Source: Laguncularia racemosa (lineage: Eukaryota > Streptophyta > Magnoliopsida > Myrtales > Combretaceae). From it: a stretch of 64,000 bases of DNA. Positions within the stretch are counted from its first letter, which is position 1. Each line of letters starts with the position of its first letter. Where the stretch lies: the NCBI GenBank assembly GCA_037954665.1, contig JBBMOL010000082.1, positions 2,790,001-2,854,000 of the forward strand, read 5' to 3'. The translations under genes were made by a program, and so were the position numbers. The notes below the pieces were generated by a model. The model was not told where the DNA came from. It did no database searches and worked only from the letters and a program-made list of their open reading frames with translations. Below are positions 11,560 through 23,780 of the stretch, one piece after another.

Positions 11560-13454
11560 CTATGGTGCAAAGTTGTCGAGATAGGCTTGGGCGAGCATGT
11601 GCCCTAATCGAACTTGGGCCTGAGTGGTTAGGTGGAGGTGATCTTCCTTAAGAGGCAATCCCTTGGCATCGACGCATACTACATTCGGGAGATTGATCCT
11701 AAGCTGTGCGTCTCTCACTTTCTCTATGTACTTATGATCTCCTGATGCAATCGCCACCTGTAGAAAACACCAATAACCATGTACTTAAAGCGATGATTTG
11801 ATCGGAGTTGGCAACTATTAACTATTTTGAAGGAGCCCTAGTGACATAGTAAGACAACCTACTCAAGTCCAGCATAACCAATCACAAACCCCAAAAAGAG
11901 AAAGGGAAACCGACGATGTTAATTACTTTCACATGTCTGTCTAATGTACTCTCGATAAACGAAAACTTTGACATGACAAAGGAAGATGCCGATAAGGACA
12001 AGTTGTTAAAAGAACACATAACATTCTATGCAAATGTCCCATCTAAACGATTTGATTCGAGATGGTGCAGCTTTTCGGTTAGAGAAATTGATTTCGATTT
12101 TAAATTTTATTGGTATTTATTAACTTGACTAGACTAGTGTAGGCAATTACCGACACAATACAACACGACAGATTATAGAAAGAAAGCATGAGACATAATA
12201 CAAAAATACAATTATAATACAATGATTTCATTATGACTTAATTATTTATTTTATTTTATTTTTTTGTAGTAATATGAATTTAAAGACATGTATATGAATT
12301 ACGGACACTGAACTTGACTACCGGCTACTTGATAAATCAGTGAGCCATTCCTAAATAAGGTTGGGTTTATTTAAACCTCTAATTATTAGCTTTTGCAAAA
12401 ATCATGTGAATGAGTAAGTGATAAGGTGCATTATTGCTCGTTGTAGCACATAGGTTTAGTGTGTGTATCGTATCCACTTGACTCTTTTGAGTAAAACCAT
12501 CTTTTCTTTTTTCAACTAGGACCATAATTATCAATCATTCTAGCACATAGATCTCCAAATGGAATACAAATTTCAGTTACCTCCATCCACTTGACTCTTT
12601 TGAGTAAGCATTCTTCTGTTTTTGAAAAACATGACAGATCAAATTCAAATTGGCTACCTTCACAACATTAAAATATACGAAAAGAGGGTGACTACTGACT
12701 ACTAACTACTTGAGCAAACAACACAATATTTGATTCCAACTTGATATTCTAATTTCCAATTTTCCACCCTAAAATTTATCAAAGCCTTGCCTTGTTAACA
12801 AAAAGTAAAAGAATTGCATGCGATTGATAATTAATAAAATGGAGAAAGTCTGACCCTGACCTGGATAATAGGAAGGGAAGGCAACCCAAGATCTGCTCTG
12901 ACGTTCCTAATCAAGGTCTCCATGTTGCCCTGGTACGCATCCGCATCATGCTGCCTCGACGTGTCGCTCTCTCCCTGATACCAAAGCAGACCCTTTATTT
13001 CACCCCCTTCCTCCTTCAGTTTCACGCTCTCTTTGCTCCTCCTTATCATATCCTCATACAGCTTCTCCCCACGCCCCCATTCCTTAATCGCCGTCCCACC
13101 CACGGCGCACGGTACCAGTCCCACCACTGCGCCCGCATCTCCCACGCGCTCCAGAAATGCGTTGGCGAAAGACATCCCCGGTCCCACTCCGCATGTTTTC
13201 TTGGTGTCTATGTCGTGGTGGAGAGGCTCTTGCGCCGGTTCCCACTGCAGCGAGGAGCTGAATCGGAAGATGGAAGGGTTGGGGCGGCATTCCGGCGGTA
13301 CAACGCCGTCCCAGTGGTGGTGCTTGTTGACGCCACCCCGTCCGGCCATGTTGCTTTGGCCGGAGAGAATGAAGATATTTTTTGGACTTTTACTTGGTTT
13401 TGGGTCTGGGTTTGGGCTTGGGCTTGAAGAAGCTTTTGAGGTGGTGATTCCCAT
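11560..13454 (-). CDS. Carbohydrate esterase (At4g34215-like, SASA/DUF303 family), copy 2, complete
   Basis: Two exons, 12861-13454 (198 codons) and 11560-11757 (65 codons plus stop), are joined by a phase-0 GT-AG intron of 1103 bp and give 263 aa; the Arabidopsis relative is about 260 aa. The SGNH-like hydrolase features are present. Block I is SGQSNMAGRGG with nucleophile Ser34. It is followed by CGVGPGMSFANA, VGLVPCAVGGTAI and the GLLWYQGESD motif. The C-terminal EDHLHLT supplies the D-x-x-H pair (Asp237, His240). The predicted activity is acetyl-ester hydrolysis on a sugar-type substrate; the substrate is not known. No signal peptide or membrane segment is evident; the N-terminus is a low-complexity Ser/Pro/Lys stretch, suggesting a cytosolic protein. 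The gene follows ATG5 copy 2 on the same strand by 995 bp. Confidence 0.94.
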
Positions 13455-14449
13455 GTTTTTTTGGTTATGAAGATGAGAGATAGAGAAAGAATGTGTGGAG
13501 AGATACAGTTTAGGAAGGAGTGATGGTCAGAGCTCAAATGATCTGGATTTGTTGTCAGTAGAAGTTGGTGTATCTGTCGTTTCTTTATTCCTGTGAAGGT
13601 GACCCCGCCCGCCCCCTCCCCCCCCCCCCCCCCCCCCCCCCCAACGTATCTGTAGTTTTTGCGAAAAGATCGATCGGGTATTACAGACCCTTTACACGCG
13701 CGCGCAGAGAGAAACAGAGAGAATAGTACGTAAGTACTGACATTTAGGGCAAGCCTTGTGACCTTATCTTCAATGAGAATGAGCGGGCATCTGTTAAGTA
13801 TAAGAGTAGGAGAGAGGGGAAGAATTTTGAAAAACATCAAATGAGCCATTTGCCTGAAGTGGTTTTTTTTTTTTTTTTAGGGAGGCGGGGGGTTGTTGGG
13901 TGGTTGTGCAATCAGAAGAGGTTTAATTTTGTTCAAGAGGGCCCAAAAACTCCATTGATAAGGGATTTTGTGTGCTTAATACAATAATCAAAACATGTAT
14001 ATCATCTTCGTATAACTAACCGTATGTAACTAATAATTCCTTCAAATTCTAGGCGCCAATTGCATCAATTTCAACATTATTTTGCACTATTTTCATATGT
14101 ATAGCATATTTTATAATTCTAATTCTATATTATTCAGGAAATATTACTCTATTTTAATTTTACTTCATATTCATTCCATAAATTGCAAAAACAAAACCCA
14201 AAAAGAAAAAACAAATTAACACTCATTCCATTCCATGTTACAATCCATTCAAACCTACCAACTTTAACATGGATAATTATAACAAATTTGCATAATTAAT
14301 CAAATCAAGGAACAAGCTTCTTCCTTGTTGTTCAGCTTTAAGACCTGTTATATACAAAGGGGGAAAAAGGTGCTTTCTTAAATCCTCCACAGTTGAAGTA
14401 TCTTGCAATTCAAACTAAAGGTTAATAAAAGAATGGTTAAGACAATCAA
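13455..14449. promoter_or_regulatory. Spacer with esterase copy 2 promoter region
   Basis: This region is paralogous to 288-1270. It presumably contains the esterase promoter and 5' leader (minus strand) and the ATG5 copy 2 3' UTR. A run of 25 C at 13618-13642, poly-G on the coding strand, is found only in this copy. I see no clear TATA box. Confidence 0.5.
13618..13642. repeat. Poly-C homopolymer (25 C; poly-G on the minus strand)
   Basis: The homologous site in unit 1 (about 437-456) has only short C runs. The tract is 164-188 bp upstream of the esterase copy 2 start codon. The length may be real expansion or an assembly or sequencing error. If transcribed in the minus-strand leader it would be a long G-run. 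Confidence 0.9.
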
Positions 14450-17400
14450 TCACAAAATATTTTCTGGTGCAAGCTTAACATATATACAGATATGAAGAAA
14501 CTGCTCAGGGAATATCAAGTTGTTAGCCACCCAGGAGAAGGGTATCTCTAGTTTTGGTTCAATTCCTTGAATTCTTAGGAGCTTAATTTCAGCAACATGA
14601 GACAAACCAAGGTGCTCTCTCCCTACACAAGCTCCTCCGGTCTTATCTTCAGATCCAATGTCAGCATCCTCCTTAGAAACTGCAACAGGATTTTCACCCT
14701 CAACATCTGGTCTAGATATTTCATCAGATATCTGGTCGGCAAAAATACTTGGAAGAAGGGATTTCACTGCATCAAGTAGTGTGAAGTATTTACCTGTAAT
14801 AAGATGAGCTGAATGGATGAGGAATTCCAAGAATATATGACAATAACATCGACATTGTAAATTTGATGCCCCAGGAAGATAAAACTATTGCTTTCTTTTT
14901 TCTTTTTTTTTTAATACCTTGACATTCACTGAAAAATTATTAGTCCGGAGAAATTGATTCCTTTTAAAGCTGATTATTTGAGGCAGGTCGATAAGTCTCC
15001 ATCTCTTTTGCTAGAGATGAAACAGATGTATATGTTCTGTGAAATAAATCCACTCATAAAGCAACATTGGTGTTACTGCACCAATTGTGTTCAAATCTTA
15101 TTAACTATTAGCCCTCAAGGAACTGACAGATTCTAACAACTTTCACTTCCAGACAATAGAAAACCTGATTCATTTTTGTTCTGCAAAACCTAATTCCAAA
15201 TCCTTTTTTCGGGAGGAAAAATATAGACCAAATTCTAAACATCAACATATTCTTCTTCAAGGTAATAATGCTTATCTCCTGATCTTTGGTTCCATTTAAC
15301 CATGAAACACATGCATCAGTTCATCTAGCCAATTCAATTTTAAGCCTGCAACTGCTTCCCCCCTTAGAACTCAGAGATGCAGATGTACAAGACATTTAAG
15401 TAAGGCTGTGCCTGCAACTGCTTCTGAATACAAACAAGATAAGATCTTGGCTATAGCAGACCACCAGAATACAAAAATTTGACTTGCTTATCATGTTGGT
15501 AAATAAATGAGTTGAAAAGTTCCAATAAGGGAACATAGAGTGAATGATTAATTCCTTGCGTGCAAACAGAAAACATAGAAGAACATAAATTTTACCTTCC
15601 CTGCAAACCTCAACAGGACGATTTATGTTTGTGATTTTATCCCAACTGTCAAGCTGTGGTACATTATCTAAATCATCAAGGTCTTCAGTCACACTCCATA
15701 CGTACAGTCGGACAGGGATTTTAACTGGAAAAAAGGTACCCAAAAGAAAAAAGATCTGATAACATGTCGATATGAAGATGCACGTAAAATTCATCCATAA
15801 ATGTCCTTTGGATAAATATTTTAAAATTACGACCACATAGAAATTCAAATTGAAAGATGTGAATTTTTTTTTTTTTTTTGGCAAGGAAAGCAGCAGAAAA
15901 ATAATTACGTTTCAATCTTTAAAGGGCAATTTGGTTGGACATCCTATTCAAAGTCTCATAATGACATCCAAACATGGCCTAAGAGTTCTAGGACAGCACG
16001 AGAACTGAAAAATATCATCTTTAATACAATATATAGGCACCACTGGTCAGTATAACTCTTCTTTTTCCATAATTACAGTAAACAGCAGGAATTGATCTCA
16101 AGAATGTCTTCAGAGCTCAAAGACACACATAGCACAGAAATTAGTAAACTGGAAGATAATCCAATTAAACACAGGGTAATATTGAATTCTCAAAGCTACT
16201 GGTCGACTTCCAGCAAAACATAACATGAACCGTTTCAGCTCTTTCTCTGCACAAACAATTCCTACAACTGATACCATATATATTCTGGCTAGGGAACACA
16301 CTTGGCTATAACCAAATTGTTATTCTTCTCCATAATATATGAAGCTAAACTCACAATGACAAAAATGAACTTGAAGATCTCAGTTTAAATTATAAAATCC
16401 AGACTTTATCTTGACTTTTTAATACATCACAGACTACCAACCTATGCTTCCTTGTCCAGTATTATCTGTCTCAGCAGTGCTCTCTTGAGATTTTTGCAAA
16501 GCCGTGCTTGTCCCTACCACAAATTCATCATCAACAATTCCAAGTTTAAGCTTTGCTGATACCTTTTGATAGGTATCCAGATCACCTGCACAACTACAAG
16601 GCTCAAAAGATTATAACACTCGTCGAACAGAAAAACTAAGTGCTGCAAATTTCCTGCATTCTGCAACATGGTCAGAAGGAGCCCGTAAGAAGATAATTCT
16701 TTAAAGTGCATTTAGATTACTTGTACAAATTGCACATTGCTCCAAAAAACAAAGGAAGAGACCATGAATTGGAGTGGCCTCAAATCAGCCATTTCATTTT
16801 TTTTTTAATCTTTTTCTGTTTTCAGATAATCCAGGGGAACCTGGGGTCAGATCATCCTCTTAGATCCAGCCCACCTTACCAAGCCCCTTGAGGGGCAAGG
16901 ACCACCCACAAGCCCCTCTCCCTCATCAACTAAATATAGTGCCCAACAGGAGTCTGGCTGTGATGTTTGAATGGGACATAAAGTAGATCCTTCCCAGTAT
17001 TGGGAATTGATCCATGATCTCCTCCAAACACACAAGCGACCCACACCACTTGCACTAGTGCTGACAAACAACAGTCATTTCATTTTACCTACTCTTGGAT
17101 GCGCTTCACTCAAAGGTGAAAAGAAACATCATAATGTTTTGGCACAGCAAAAGAGAGTCATGATATTATACCCCAAGCTAAATGAAGAACCTTTTTTATC
17201 TCCATTTTTCCCACTCTTCTTCCTCTCACACCCACCCACATCTCCTGACCCTCTTAACCCTAACCCAACACAGACATCCACAACAAACACCCCCCCACCC
17301 ACCACCCAAAATCTCCCAAAATAAACAGAATGGGAAAAAAAAGTAAGAATATTCACAGCCTCAGATTAGCATTTTGGCACATTCTTCATTGCATAAACAA

Positions 17401-20039
17401 CCCATGTAAAAATTCTACATGGAGCGCAATTTGTCTTTATAGGTCAACCCAAAACACTATCATCATCAGCTAATGAATCGAAAATGTAAAAACCACAAAC
17501 TTAATGAAATGCCATTTTTATACTCAGAACTAACATGTCTTCTCTTAAATTTACAGAAGGAAGTCATACCATTCAAAACACTGCGCCAAAGATCAAATTG
17601 ATCAGACTGGGACATGTTCATGACATTCTTGCAGTTCCCATTAATAATGTAAGCAGCCTGCAACAGGCAGTTCAACTTTACATTTCAAAAGGGCCGAAAG
17701 GTATGGATTTCTTCTGTTCAAACTTTCAATCAAACCAGCAACTCTGTTAACTGCATAAAAATGAAAGCAGCCTACCTAATGTACCAATTACTTAGAAAGG
17801 GTAAGAAACTATATGTAAAATCTTTCAATGATGGATTATGTAACATTACTTATGGGAGAGGGGGGTAGTGGGTGGATAGTGTTATGATATGCTATTCCTT
17901 CTTTTGGGTAATTTTGAATAGCAAATTACAATCAGTGATCCAACAAGTTTTCTAAACATTAAGAAAAAGAGATGTCTCCAAACATGGCAATAATGAACCT
18001 ATGCCACAAATATGTCCTACTGTCATATATGATGCAGTTCAGCAAACATATAGTATGAGAACATTATTTTATTACAAAATTTCACCAATTGGTCTGCACA
18101 TTGTAATGCCAGCAAAACCCTAACCTCTTTTAGAGAATTGATAAAACTCCATTTTACGCTATCTTCACCTTCACAAGGAATCAGTATATTTCCAGGATAT
18201 CCCCTAAAATGTACCTGCAGAGTTTTTCAACAAACTTGTGGAAAGTCAATATAGCATATATGGAGTTGCCAATTCCAGAAAGTTACAGTATAAGGTGTAC
18301 AAAATGTTCTCCCACACCATATGTCAGAAAGATAGCATTACTCATACATGAGACTTTTGTTGAACATGGAAAATGTGACCTTCGATAAAAAAAGCAAAAA
18401 ATGCATGTCATGACACCACTATAACTGTCTAGAGAGTATTGAGGATAATGTGAGATCACTTGTTACCTTTAGAGTACAAAAGACAAATACAAAAATAAAT
18501 ATTATAAACACAGTACCTCCAGCTATTACCATTGAAAGTTCACCTCTACTAGTTCGAACCATGCTAATGGAGGTTTATTTCTCCTTTTTTGTCTAATTTC
18601 ATATTACTTAAACAAACATTTCTATAAAAATCGATACCGCAATGAAGTTTCGTAGTTCATAATTTATATGTTTGGGTAGTTACAGTTATATTCTCCTTCT
18701 TTTTGTCAAGGGAGGACCATGGCCTACTTAGACCACCCACCTCTGAATGCATGAACCACCCTAAAACATCAATAAAGTATGGCCTGTAGATGGCTCTAGC
18801 AAGCATCCTTACCGAGTAAGTGATCTAGAGGGTGGCATTGTTTTATAGTTTCCTGGTTAGAAAATGGAAGGAATTCATAGGGATATTATTTAGTCATAAA
18901 CTATAGTTTATTTCCTTTCCCTCCATTTTCACAAGCTAAAGAACACAGATTTTTCATTTCACAATTCTCTTTATTATGTAGTCATTTTATCCATCCAAGC
19001 AAAAGCACATTTAATCCCTCCACCTCTTTTTGTTTCTTTACTCTAGTTATTGAGGTAATCAAATGCATAACAAATTATCTAATATCTAGGTAAGGACCCA
19101 ATTGGTCATGTTACCAACATAAACCACCTGCAAGACACATGCATTGGTTAGATACAATTTGCACTATATAGGTGGCCTTGATAACTCATGCAATTTGTCA
19201 TGTTAGTAGCGAGTCTTTAACTAGTTAGGATTTTCTTCTGCCTTAATTTGCTGACATTGATAATTTTTAAGATATGCCATAAGAAAAGCATCCTTTTAAT
19301 TAATTTATTTGCATTAAATTAATCTCTTGCCTATCTGTACTCTAATTTATTTGCACTAGTCAAGAGATGACCAGAAATTGTTAAGTCAAACTTCACTAAG
19401 TGGACTCCAATTTCTAGGACACTCTTTTCATTTTTAAACAATCTAGGATCTATTCAACATAAATTGTTTTAGAACATTGAAATAAGAAGTAAAAAGATAA
19501 AGATCTATACCGTCAAATTCCAAGGTCTTTCTGGCTCTGGACATAACAGATCAAATAGAACTCCAGTTGGAATATACCTGCAATGCAACTCAATGGAATG
19601 AGCTTAACCAAATGTCTTTCCTTTCACACGCATATATACATATAGTCTTCCCAGTGAGGACCCTTACCATTTCAAAGGCAGGCCTTTGTACTCAAACCAT
19701 ATGGTGTCAGCACCAGGGGGAAGGGCACTACTGAAATGAGGCTTTATGAGAGGAGTCATCAGTGGCAAGTACCCTATTCGTGGAGCTAAAATCTGGATTC
19801 AGTAACTGAAATCAGTGAGATGGGGTAGTAACAATGAACACAGTTCAATCAAAGAGGAAAAGGTGGCTTGAACTAGACATCATCAATTGGCGAACCAAGT
19901 CAAACAAATGAAAAAAGCACTTTAAGGTAAAGGTCATTACAAGGAGAGGGGGAGGGGGGGGGAGGGCCGTGACATCAGATTCATGGAGCTGCAGTTGCAA
20001 GGGAATTGCTCCTTTCCAGACATACTTTTGCGCATCCAT
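14450..20039 (-). CDS. ATG5: Autophagy protein 5, copy 2 (ATG12 acceptor)
   Basis: This is the second intact ATG5 gene, with the same eight-exon structure as copy 1: 19941-20039, 19668-19792, 19511-19577, 18125-18214, 17570-17657, 16442-16585, 15596-15724 and 14450-14793. It is again 1086 bp and 361 aa, with every splice site GT-AG. The ATG12-acceptor Lys137 and all conserved blocks are kept. By my count it differs from copy 1 at 15 coding bases giving 12 amino acid changes: three in exon 2, two in exon 6, three in exon 7 and four in exon 8; exons 1, 3, 4 and 5 are identical. Changes at conserved places include Y-to-N in the ITxINRPVE block and R-to-C a few residues later. The intron 2 donor is GTAAGG here and GTATGG in copy 1. 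Nothing in the sequence shows which copy is the original. Confidence 0.96.
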
Positions 20040-20052
20040 CCCTCATTCATTC

Positions 20053-20936
20053 CTATAAGCATAACGAGCTCTATAAATAACACCCACAATCTGAAACTTA
20101 AACAGCCTGAGAAAAGTAATAAGATTCACCAACCAGTCACCATTCCATACATTGGCGAGCAGAAGGTTAATAATGGTGCTGCCTTTGACATGTGTAACGC
20201 CATTTGGTCGTCGTTCATTTTTTGTCTTTAAACTTTTAGAATGCTAAATAAGCTCTAAACATTTTAAAATAAGTAACTAGGCCCATATTTGTTCATGTGG
20301 TTTACTCTAGATATGACTTGTGGTTGCGTCTCACTGTAACTGTACTGCCAGATTTTACTGCATTCTAAAAAGTGAAAAGGTGGCCAAACTCTTCATGATG
20401 TACAGTGTACTTAATGAAATTCTTTTTACTTTTTTTTTTTGGATAAATAATTCTTTTTGCTTTTTACAAGTAAATTAGCATTTTTTGTTATCCATGATCG
20501 ATTTTCTATATTTGAGTCTCCATTGATTCACTTGAAGAAAGTTGATGCAAAATCGAAACAAAATTTCAACTTGTTGCTTTCGTTCTCCTTCTATACACCG
20601 AATTCATATACAACTTCAAAGGTTTATATCCAAGTAAACAGGAAAGAAAGAAAAGGATAAAAGGGTTACTGGTGAAAATTGCAATCAAATCAAACTATAA
20701 GATTAAAGCAAAGATCAATTAGACCATCAAGAAACCTAAGATGAATAATCAAAGAATGCATCATCAAATCCGTAAGAAGAGGCATGAAGCAAAGAGATCT
20801 GGGTTTTCTACATCGATTCGTCAGTCGAAACTTCAAAGCTCAGAGTATCCGATCCACTTAACAGAACCCTAATCTAGCAGAAAAGCATAAAACTTCAGAA
20901 TAAAGGGAGAGTTGACTAGAGAAGCTATTGTCTTAC
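20053..20936 (-). other. Probable 5'-UTR intron of ATG5 copy 2
   Basis: Donor GTAAGA (20931-20936) and acceptor CTTATAG (ending at 20053) are identical in sequence to those of copy 1. The intron is inferred from splice signals and from conservation between the two units only. Confidence 0.55.
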
Positions 20937-21110
20937 CCTTGCTTGAGTATTGATAAAATTGCTTAGTTCATTGAAGATGAAGAAGAAGAAGAAGACGGAG
21001 AGGAGAAGTGCTCCGTGCGTTTGTTGAGGGGTCAACAGATGGGCGAGCATATGGCCCAGTACAACAATTTTTGGGCTTAGGCGGATCAGTATCTCTCTTT
21101 AAGTTTTATG
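20937..21110 (-). promoter_or_regulatory. ATG5 copy 2 core promoter and first non-coding exon (inferred)
   Basis: This is the paralogue of 7730-7900. The site II-type elements (about 21053-21058 and 21072-21077) and the pyrimidine-rich tract are kept. The (GAA)n run is interrupted by one GAT. Nothing suggests that one promoter has been lost. Confidence 0.5.
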
Positions 21111-22313
21111 GTGTTCATTTAAATATTGGCTCCACAATTCACTTCTTTTATCACCATAAAAATATGAAAACAAACACCATCCATTTTGATTCAGTAATGA
21201 TTCTACGTTTTAATTTTTATTATAATATTATATTTATTTTTTATATATGTATTGCGAGTACACATCTACTAATCTCTTTTAAAGGGAAAAGGAAAAAGTG
21301 GCAATAAACGACAATGTACAAGTACTCTATAAAAATTAATAATACTTGCTTATTAATTATCTAAACACACCCATGTGATAGCATGGAATATAAATATCAA
21401 TAAATCAATATTTTTTTAAAGGTGTAGGTTTACTTGATGCGAAGCAAGTTGACTTGCATAATTATTAAAAAGAAGAAAAAAAACAAAACAAAACAAAGGA
21501 ACAACTTGACTACTCAGTACTCACATTCACATCACAATCACTCACACACTCACATTCTGTCAGTTATAGTCTCACACACAACTCATAACTTCCATCTCCC
21601 ACCTAACCACCCTAATCCCATGCTCCCAACCTCTTACGTTCCTACCCCAATACACACCCATTGTTAGCTCTTGTTTGTCATCTCTCTCACTCTCACTCTT
21701 ACATACAGTGTAGGATAGTTTCACAGTGATAGAAATGCTGGAACAACACGTATCAACCAACACCCATAGGCCCACCAACTAAAGCCACCGGTGCATCTCT
21801 TCTTTACCCTAATTTGTCTTTCTACATCAGTACAGTGCAGTGTAGGTACTTCACTTCCCTTTTTTTAATTATTGAACAGTTTTGTCTTTCGTCTCTCTTT
21901 CTCATCTCTCTCACTCCCACTCACTACGTAGGACAGTTTCACAATGACAAGAACACCAGAACAACAAGCATCAACCAATAGTCGCCAGCCCACTAGTTAG
22001 ATCTACCAGTCAATCTCTCCTCTGCCAAGATCTATCTTTCTACATTAGTACAGTGTAGTGTAGATACTTCACTTCCCTTTTTTTTTTTAATTATTGAATG
22101 GTTATGTGATGCCCAAAAGGGGGAGTGTGAACTTCATGATGGGAAAGATGGGTTTGGACCCTAAAGTGTGAGAAAATCCATTATAATATAAGCTAAAGAG
22201 GTTCATGAATAATGATAGTGGTGGAAGTGGAGTAGAAGGGTTTGATATAACAAGAAGTGAAGAGATTGAGATGAGTGGAAACTTGTGAATAGAGAAGATG
22301 TGGACTTAGAGGA

Positions 22314-22833
22314 GAAGCTTGAGTTTACTATAGTAATGAAGACTCCTTTGCAAGCACAAGTCTCTCCAGGAATGCAACAATAATGTCATTAAAAAGATGG
22401 AATAAAATGCAAAGAAGAAGAGGAGCAATTTCAAAACAAACCTAACAGCAAAAGCAGAGCAACTTATTGATTTTATTTATACTTTCGTTTATTAAGCCAA
22501 CATCTTCAATATTTTGCCTTATTGTACTAAAGGGTTTTATATTCAAATATATAGCAAGCAAATCTATGGAGATGAATAGATGCACTTTTTATTAATTAAT
22601 TTTAATGGTGATAGCACATTTGATATGGATGCTTCCAAATGATAAATCAAAGTGCAATATCAAGTGATGAGCACCAATATTGAGTTGCTACATTTAACAT
22701 ACTAGTTGGTAGCTTAGTAAAGTTTCTCCAGCATCATATCATAACTGCAAAATCTTCTACCTTCTTCTTTAACATGATCTCTAATCTTACATTTTCTTTT
22801 TTTGGTGTATTTTCAAAATGAATCCCACAGGCA
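22314..22833. other. Unique sequence right of the duplication breakpoint
   Basis: This stretch has no counterpart after 9117. It is AT-rich with no coding signal. It could be the original right flank of the locus or the start of the hAT-type relic that follows. Confidence 0.5.
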
Positions 22834-23780
22834 ATGACACTACAAAATATAATTAAATTTATTAATGTGGATGATGAGTTGGAAGTTAGTAGACCTAATG
22901 CTAATGTACACGCAGGATTTTCTCAATTCGAAGAACCCCTAGGTAAAAAGTCTCAATCAAGTACTTTTGAAGTTTGGGAAAACATTGCAAAAATAGGTGT
23001 TGGAAAATATGGTAAAAATAAAGCCAAATGTAAAGGTTGTGGGAGTGAATATGTTATTAATGGACATTCACATGAAACTTTAACTTTAATTCAACATCTT
23101 GGAAAGCATCGTTTTAGTCAAGTTCTTAAATACAATGATGAATGTGATATGATAATTGATCATGTTGGAAAATTAAGGTTAAGAAAAGCAAATCTAAAAG
23201 TTGCTCATGAGCTTATGTCAATGGCTATTATTGAACATGATCTCTTGTTTTTATTTATTGAGTATAGAAGGATCACATAATTTATAAGGTTATACAATTC
23301 TAATTATCAGCCCATTTATAAAAAAAACTACTACGTCAGATGTTTGGCATTTATATTTGGCTCAAGAAAATATGAAACAAATTTTGCAAAAAATTCATAG
23401 AAAAGTTTGTTTGACCTCTAATAAATAGATTACTTCTATAAGCGAATGATATATTTGTTTAATTGGTCATTTTATGGATAAGAAATAGAAACTCAATAAT
23501 AAAATTATTTCTTTTTGTAAAATGCCCACTCCTCACTCAGGTTTTGAACTATCCAAGAAGTACTTAAATTTCTAAAAAATTGGGGCATAGATAAAAAAGA
23601 TATTCTTTTTTACATTGGATAATGCATTCACAAATGACTATATGCAAGATTTCTTGAATTTCTATCAAGATTTTGTTTACTTTTCCATTCCATTTGCTTA
23701 GGATTTCTTAGGTATGTGTGATTTGAGATTCTATTGAGGAGAAACTCATGCATGTAGCATACTCATTTTAATTAAAGACT
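22834..23780 (+). pseudogene. hAT-superfamily transposase relic (BED zinc finger N-terminus)
   Basis: An open frame at 22834-23280 encodes 148 aa with a BED-type zinc finger: Trp48, CKGC (Cys66, Cys69), and His88 and His92 in QHLGKH. It is followed by the KLRLRKANLKVAHELMSMAI segment typical of plant hAT (RICESLEEPER-like) proteins. Downstream, in shifted frames and with stop codons, come recognisable pieces: LAQENMKQILQKIHRKVCLTS at about 23350-23425 and a WGIDKKDILF-like stretch near 23580. The dimerisation domain is missing. It is a dead fragment; terminal inverted repeats were not found. Confidence 0.8.

Larger units (their letters stand above)
13168..22313. repeat. Tandem segmental duplication, unit 2 (homologous part)
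   Basis: This is the partner of 1-9117, in the same orientation. The unit certainly extends further left, through the rest of the esterase gene to at least 11560, but the counterpart of that stretch lies before base 1. The right breakpoint follows the shared motif gacttagagga (22303-22313); after it the sequence turns to unrelated DNA. Confidence 0.96.

Noticed and set aside
12948..13470. Plus-strand open frames of 145 and 159 codons over the esterase exon
   Set aside because: They are antisense shadows of the GC-rich esterase exon 1; the translations lack any family signal, and the same frames recur in copy 1 for the same reason.
13208..13849. Minus-strand 213-codon open frame upstream of the esterase
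   Set aside because: It runs through the poly-C tract and then a wrong frame of the esterase exon; copy 1 lacks the extended frame, so it is not conserved.
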